Assembly (NCBI GenBank): GCA_002470275.1
Contig: DKNY01000011.1
Coordinates: 26,275 to 63,999, forward strand
Direction of reading: 5' to 3'
DNA from: Gammaproteobacteria bacterium UBA7376
GTDB lineage: Bacteria > Pseudomonadota > Gammaproteobacteria > Pseudomonadales > Azotimanducaceae
Length of the DNA stretch: 37,725 bases
The notes under the pieces were generated by a model that ran no database searches, was not told where the DNA came from, and saw only the letters and a program-made list of their open reading frames with translations. The translations under genes and the position numbers were made by a program. Each line of letters starts with the position of its first letter. The stretch's first letter is position 1. This document shows positions 36,280 to 37,725 of this stretch, piece after piece.

Positions 36280-37706
36280 TGTGGGAAAGCGTTATCGGCC
36301 TGGAGATTCACGTTCAGCTGGCGACTCAAAGCAAGATTTTTTCGGATGCTCGAACCGCCTTTGGCGCGCAACCCAATGCTCAGGCCTGTGCGGTAGACCT
36401 GGGGTTGCCGGGCGTTCTTCCCGTCATCAACGAGCGTGCCGTTGAGATGGCTATTAAATTTGGTTTGGCAATAGGTGCCGAGATCAATCTTCACTCCATT
36501 TTTGATAGGAAGAATTATTTTTATCCAGACTTACCCAAGGGATATCAGATCAGCCAGTTCGAGACCCCCATCGTGGGCACGGGCTGCATTGAGATCACCA
36601 CGGCAAGCGGCACGCGCCAAATAGGGATTACCCGCGCTCACTTAGAGGAAGACGCAGGCAAGTCCGTGCACGATCAGTACCCGAGTCAAACAGCCATTGA
36701 CCTGAACCGGGCGGGAACGCCGCTGTTGGAAATCGTCTCTGAGCCGGATATGCGCAACGCGCAGGAGGCCGCTCATTATTTTCGCAAGATGCACGCCTTG
36801 GTCACCTATCTTGGCATCTGTGATGGCAATCTAGCGGAGGGCAGCATGCGCTGTGATGCGAACGTATCGGTCCGGCCCCAAGGCCAGGCAGCCTTCGGCG
36901 AACGCACGGAGATCAAGAACATCAACTCATTTCGTTTCGTCGAGCAAGCTATCGAATTTGAGATCGCACGCCAGATTGACGTACTCGAAGCTGGCGGATC
37001 GATTAGCCGCGAAACGCGCCTCTATGATCCAGATCGAAATGAAACCAGGTCCATGCGCGGTAAGGAAATGAGCGAGGATTATCGGTATTTCCCGGATCCT
37101 GATTTGCTCCCGCTAGAGGTGAGTCAGGCCTATGTCGACGAATTGAGGTCGCAACTGCCAGAACTTCCCGATGACCGTAAGGCTCGATATGTAAGGGAAC
37201 TCGAACTGTCGGAGTACGATGCAAGCGCCCTAAGCCTTGATCTACAGCGCGCCGAGTATTTTGAAGAAGCATTCACCGCATCCGGCAATGCCAAGCTGAC
37301 GGCCAATTGGGTGATGGGAGAAATATCTGCCTATTTAAACAAGCATGATCTCTCCATCGCGCAATGCCCGGTGGATGCCAAAAATCTCGCTGTGCTCATT
37401 CAGCGGCTGGACGACCAGACGCTGTCATCAAAAACCGCGAAGACCCTATTTGAGGCACTCGCGCACCCTGAAGAAATCCGTTCGGTAGATCAGCTCATCG
37501 GCGATCTCAATCTCGCCCAAGTGAGCGATGACGGCGCGCTAACCCAGATTATCGAAGGCCTAATCGAGGAACACCCTCAGCAGTTCGCAGAGCTTTGCGC
37601 AGGAAAGACCAAGATGATGGGATTCTTTGTGGGTCAGGTTATGCGCGCAACCGAGGGGAAGGCCAACCCCAAGCAGGTCAACGAGATTATTAACGGCAAG
37701 CTGTAG
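36276..37706 (+). CDS. gatB: Asp-tRNA(Asn)/Glu-tRNA(Gln) amidotransferase subunit B
   Basis: GatB binds the mischarged tRNA and performs the ATP-dependent kinase/transamidase step. The 476-residue protein begins [20 protein letters not shown]; it has the Mg-site region with [17 protein letters not shown] and the [20 protein letters not shown] signature, then the helical and YqeY-like tail domain (about 330-476). The ATG overlapping the gatA stop (ATGA) is preferred to an in-frame TTG at 36246 inside gatA. Only 19 bases follow it in the window and they show no terminator. Confidence 0.98.
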   Translation: MMWESVIGLEIHVQLATQSKIFSDARTAFGAQPNAQACAVDLGLPGVLPVINERAVEMAIKFGLAIGAEINLHSIFDRKNYFYPDLPKGYQISQFETPIVGTGCIEITTASGTRQIGITRAHLEEDAGKSVHDQYPSQTAIDLNRAGTPLLEIVSEPDMRNAQEAAHYFRKMHALVTYLGICDGNLAEGSMRCDANVSVRPQGQAAFGERTEIKNINSFRFVEQAIEFEIARQIDVLEAGGSISRETRLYDPDRNETRSMRGKEMSEDYRYFPDPDLLPLEVSQAYVDELRSQLPELPDDRKARYVRELELSEYDASALSLDLQRAEYFEEAFTASGNAKLTANWVMGEISAYLNKHDLSIAQCPVDAKNLAVLIQRLDDQTLSSKTAKTLFEALAHPEEIRSVDQLIGDLNLAQVSDDGALTQIIEGLIEEHPQQFAELCAGKTKMMGFFVGQVMRATEGKANPKQVNEIINGKL

Positions 37707-37725
37707 GCCAACTTAATCATTCAGC

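Overview
This window is a compact block of conserved housekeeping genes from a gammaproteobacterium. The gene order closely follows the Pseudomonas aeruginosa region running from rsmI to gatB, and several pieces are also collinear with E. coli. The protein sequences, a cytochrome bc1 operon, a short-form HisG and GatCAB together suggest a marine, aerobic member of the Pseudomonadales/Cellvibrionales side of the class. I cannot name the genus. I see no insertion sequence, prophage, CRISPR array, tRNA or island-like composition shift. Nearly every base is coding, and many neighbouring genes share 4-base ATGA or GTGA stop/start overlaps.

Layout: (1) 1-144 holds the 5' end of the RNase P RNA gene (minus strand) with its sigma-70 promoter. 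(2) 145-3837 holds rsmI (minus) and, divergent from it, lpoA-yraN-dolP (plus): 16S rRNA methylation, activation of peptidoglycan synthesis, and outer-membrane lipoprotein functions. (3) 3847-13417 is a long minus-strand series: ibaG-murA-hisG-hisD-zapE, then rplM-rpsI from its own promoter, then petA-petB-petC (bc1 complex) and sspA-sspB. (4) 13746-22285 is a plus-strand series: a calcium/sodium antiporter (yrbG), kdsC, lptC-lptA-lptB (LPS synthesis and export), rpoN, hpf, ptsN, rapZ, ptsO (sigma-54 and the nitrogen phosphotransferase branch) and mgtE. (5) 22288-25647 holds pmbA (minus), darP (plus) and tldD (minus). (6) 25783-34300 is a minus-strand series mreB-mreC-mreD-maf-rng-yhdP: cell shape, nucleotide clean-up, RNA processing and envelope lipid transport. 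(7) 34520-37706 is gatC-gatA-gatB (plus), the Asp/Glu-tRNA amidotransferase.

The main theme is envelope biogenesis (LpoA, MurA, Lpt, KdsC, MreBCD, YhdP, DolP) combined with ribosome, translation and RNA functions (rsmI, rnpB, rplM, rpsI, hpf, darP, rng, gatCAB). The most distinctive trait is loss at the joints. The genes usually present between these blocks in relatives are missing here: diaA, hisC/algW, mlaFEDCB, kdsD, and a nitrilase-family gene next to tldD. The flanking genes are instead fused tightly together, as in a streamlined genome. The best single oddity is mreC: its membrane anchor is encoded only if translation begins at an AUA codon. I found no convincing undescribed system here; the findings are mostly architectural.
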